Source of the DNA: Iamia sp052038315
Lineage (GTDB): Bacteria; Actinomycetota; Acidimicrobiia; Acidimicrobiales; Iamiaceae
Assembly (NCBI GenBank): GCA_052038315.1
Contig: JBQGCF010000291.1
Location: forward strand, 1-5,520
Direction of reading: 5' to 3'
Length of the DNA stretch: 5,520 nucleotides
Numbering within the stretch: the first letter of the stretch is position 1; every line of letters starts with the position of its first letter. A program made the position numbers and the translations under genes. A model generated the notes under the pieces. The model was not told the origin of the DNA and searched no databases. It saw only the letters and a program-made list of their open reading frames with translations. Shown here in pieces: positions 4,607 to 5,520 of this stretch.

Positions 4607-5377
4607 CTAGGAGCGGGAGATGAGGCGGCGGTTCTTGAACTTGGCCGCCAGGTAGTCCTTGTTCATCAGGGCGATGAAGTCGATCGAGATCTCCTTCGGG
4701 CACGCCTCCTCGCACTCGCCGTGGTTGGTGCAGGACCCGAAGAACTCCTCCATGGTGTCGACCATGGCCTCGACCCGCTTGTAGCGCTCGGCCTGGCCCT
4801 GCGGCAGCAGGTTCAGGTGGGCGACCTTGGCCGAGGTGAACAGCTGGGCGGCGGAGTTGGGGCAGGCCGCCACGCAGGCGCCGCAGCCGATGCAGGCCGC
4901 CGCGTCCATGGCCGCGTCCGCCACCGGCTTGGGGATCGGGATGAGGTTGGCGTCGGGGGCACCACCGGTCTCGGCGGTGATGAAGCCGCCGGACTCGACG
5001 ATGCGGTCGAAGGCCGCCCGGTCGACCATCAGGTCCTTGATGATCGGGAAGGCGGTGGCCCGCCAGGGCTCGATCACGATCTCGGCGCCGTCGGTGAACT
5101 TCCGCATGTGGAGCTGGCAGGTCGCCGTGCCCTTCTGCGGGCCGTGGGCCTGGCCGTCGATCATCAGCGAGCACGTGCCGCAGATGCCCTCGCGGCAGTC
5201 GTGGTCGAAGACGATGGCCTCCTTGCCCTCGTTGATGAGGCGCTCGTTGACCAGGTCCAGCATCTCGAGGAACGACATCTCGTCGTTGATGCCGGGGGCG
5301 GGGATGACGTCGAAGTGCCCGGGGGTGTCCGGGCCGTCCTGGCGCCAGATCTTCAGGGTGAGGTTCAGATCCGTCAT
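4607..5377 (-). CDS. sdhB: Succinate dehydrogenase iron-sulfur subunit
   Basis: A 256-residue subunit of respiratory complex II, carrying electrons from the flavoprotein to the membrane quinone site through three iron-sulfur clusters; it acts on the cytoplasmic face of the membrane. All ligands are visible. The [2Fe-2S] cluster uses Cys61, Cys66 and Cys69 in CREGICGTC plus Cys87. The [4Fe-4S] cluster uses Cys162, 165 and 168 in CIGCGACVAAC plus Cys226. The [3Fe-4S] cluster uses Cys172, Cys216 and Cys222 (NHGECEEACPKEI). The long acidic N-terminal plant-type ferredoxin domain and the TAFPIIKDLMVDR linker fit the actinobacterial/Bacillus-like type. The ATG at 5375-5377 follows the sdhA TAA with no gap; GGAG inside the sdhA 3' end, about 10 nt upstream, serves as the ribosome-binding site. 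This tight junction indicates one operon with coupled translation. Subunit identity is certain; dehydrogenase versus fumarate reductase direction cannot be proven from this subunit alone. Confidence 0.96.
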   Translation of the reverse strand: MTDLNLTLKIWRQDGPDTPGHFDVIPAPGINDEMSFLEMLDLVNERLINEGKEAIVFDHDCREGICGTCSLMIDGQAHGPQKGTATCQLHMRKFTDGAEIVIEPWRATAFPIIKDLMVDRAAFDRIVESGGFITAETGGAPDANLIPIPKPVADAAMDAAACIGCGACVAACPNSAAQLFTSAKVAHLNLLPQGQAERYKRVEAMVDTMEEFFGSCTNHGECEEACPKEISIDFIALMNKDYLAAKFKNRRLISRS

Positions 5378-5520
5378 TTACTTGTAGCTCCGGACGGCGA
5401 GGTGGACGTCGTTGAACTCGAGCTCTTCGACGTGGCGGGTGGGGTTGGCGGCGTCGCCGGTCCACTCCCAGGCGGCGACGTGGGCGAAGTTCTCGTCGTC
5501 GCGCTGGGCCTCGCCCTCGT
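5378..5520 (-). CDS. sdhA: Succinate dehydrogenase flavoprotein subunit, C-terminal end (runs off the window)
   Basis: Only the last 46 codons are present. They read EGEAQRDDENFAHVAAWEW, then TGDAANPTRHVEELEFNDVH and LAVRSYK before TAA at 5378-5380. The RDDENFAHVAAWEW block followed by a HVE.LEF..VHLA..SYK ending is characteristic of the C terminus of this type of SdhA, and the zero-gap junction with sdhB confirms the identity. The full protein carries covalently bound FAD and oxidises succinate to fumarate, but the FAD-binding and active-site parts lie outside the window. A membrane-anchor gene is expected upstream of sdhA, to the right of this window. Confidence 0.92.
   Translation of the reverse strand, partial: EGEAQRDDENFAHVAAWEWTGDAANPTRHVEELEFNDVHLAVRSYK

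Noticed and set aside
3883..4623. Long plus-strand open frame opposite the second methyltransferase
   Set aside because: It is the antisense of a clear SAM methyltransferase, and the Val/Asp/Gly-rich product is typical of such shadows.

Overview
The window is very GC-rich, with codons ending almost always in G or C, GTG starts in six of the nine genes that have a start in view, and at least two probable leaderless promoters. Together with the gene content (membrane pyrophosphatase, soluble Sdh subunits in A-B order, an FmdB zinc ribbon with a Gly/Cys tail) this points to a chromosomal segment of a high-GC actinobacterium. An Acidimicrobiia-like lineage is possible, but that placement is a guess from protein flavour, not a computed result.

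Layout. All genes but one are on the minus strand, so they are described here right to left. The right edge holds the end of sdhA (5378-5520) immediately followed by sdhB (4607-5377), the flavoprotein and iron-sulfur subunits of succinate dehydrogenase. A hairpin follows, then a small SAM methyltransferase (3862-4563), a Phd/VapB-type antitoxin (3578-3844) with a PIN-domain VapC toxin (3147-3575), and an FmdB-like zinc-ribbon protein (2893-3126). A second SAM methyltransferase (2107-2877) is the only plus-strand gene. It faces the FmdB gene tail to tail and is divergent from a MerR regulator (1642-2031), whose 3' end overlaps an aldo-keto reductase gene (642-1649). The left edge holds the 5' part of hppA, the membrane-bound proton- or sodium-pumping pyrophosphatase (1-488).

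How they fit together. Two genes belong to energy metabolism: sdhAB feeds electrons from succinate to the quinone pool, and hppA couples pyrophosphate hydrolysis to ion pumping. The merR-AKR pair is a self-contained regulatory unit. Its promoter has the 19-bp -35/-10 spacer typical of MerR targets, filled by a perfect 22-bp palindrome, and the two genes are translationally coupled. The toxin-antitoxin pair carries its own probable leaderless promoter flanked by TGTACA-like half-sites, located inside the last codons of the upstream methyltransferase gene. This suggests a cassette inserted into the gene run downstream of sdh.

Nothing here amounts to a clearly new biological system. The most informative signals are regulatory: the MerR operator-promoter, the antitoxin operator embedded in the methyltransferase gene, and a 14-bp-period tandem duplication straddling the methyltransferase start codon. 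No RNA genes, insertion sequences, CRISPR repeats or origins were seen, and no gene-free stretch exceeds about 155 bases.
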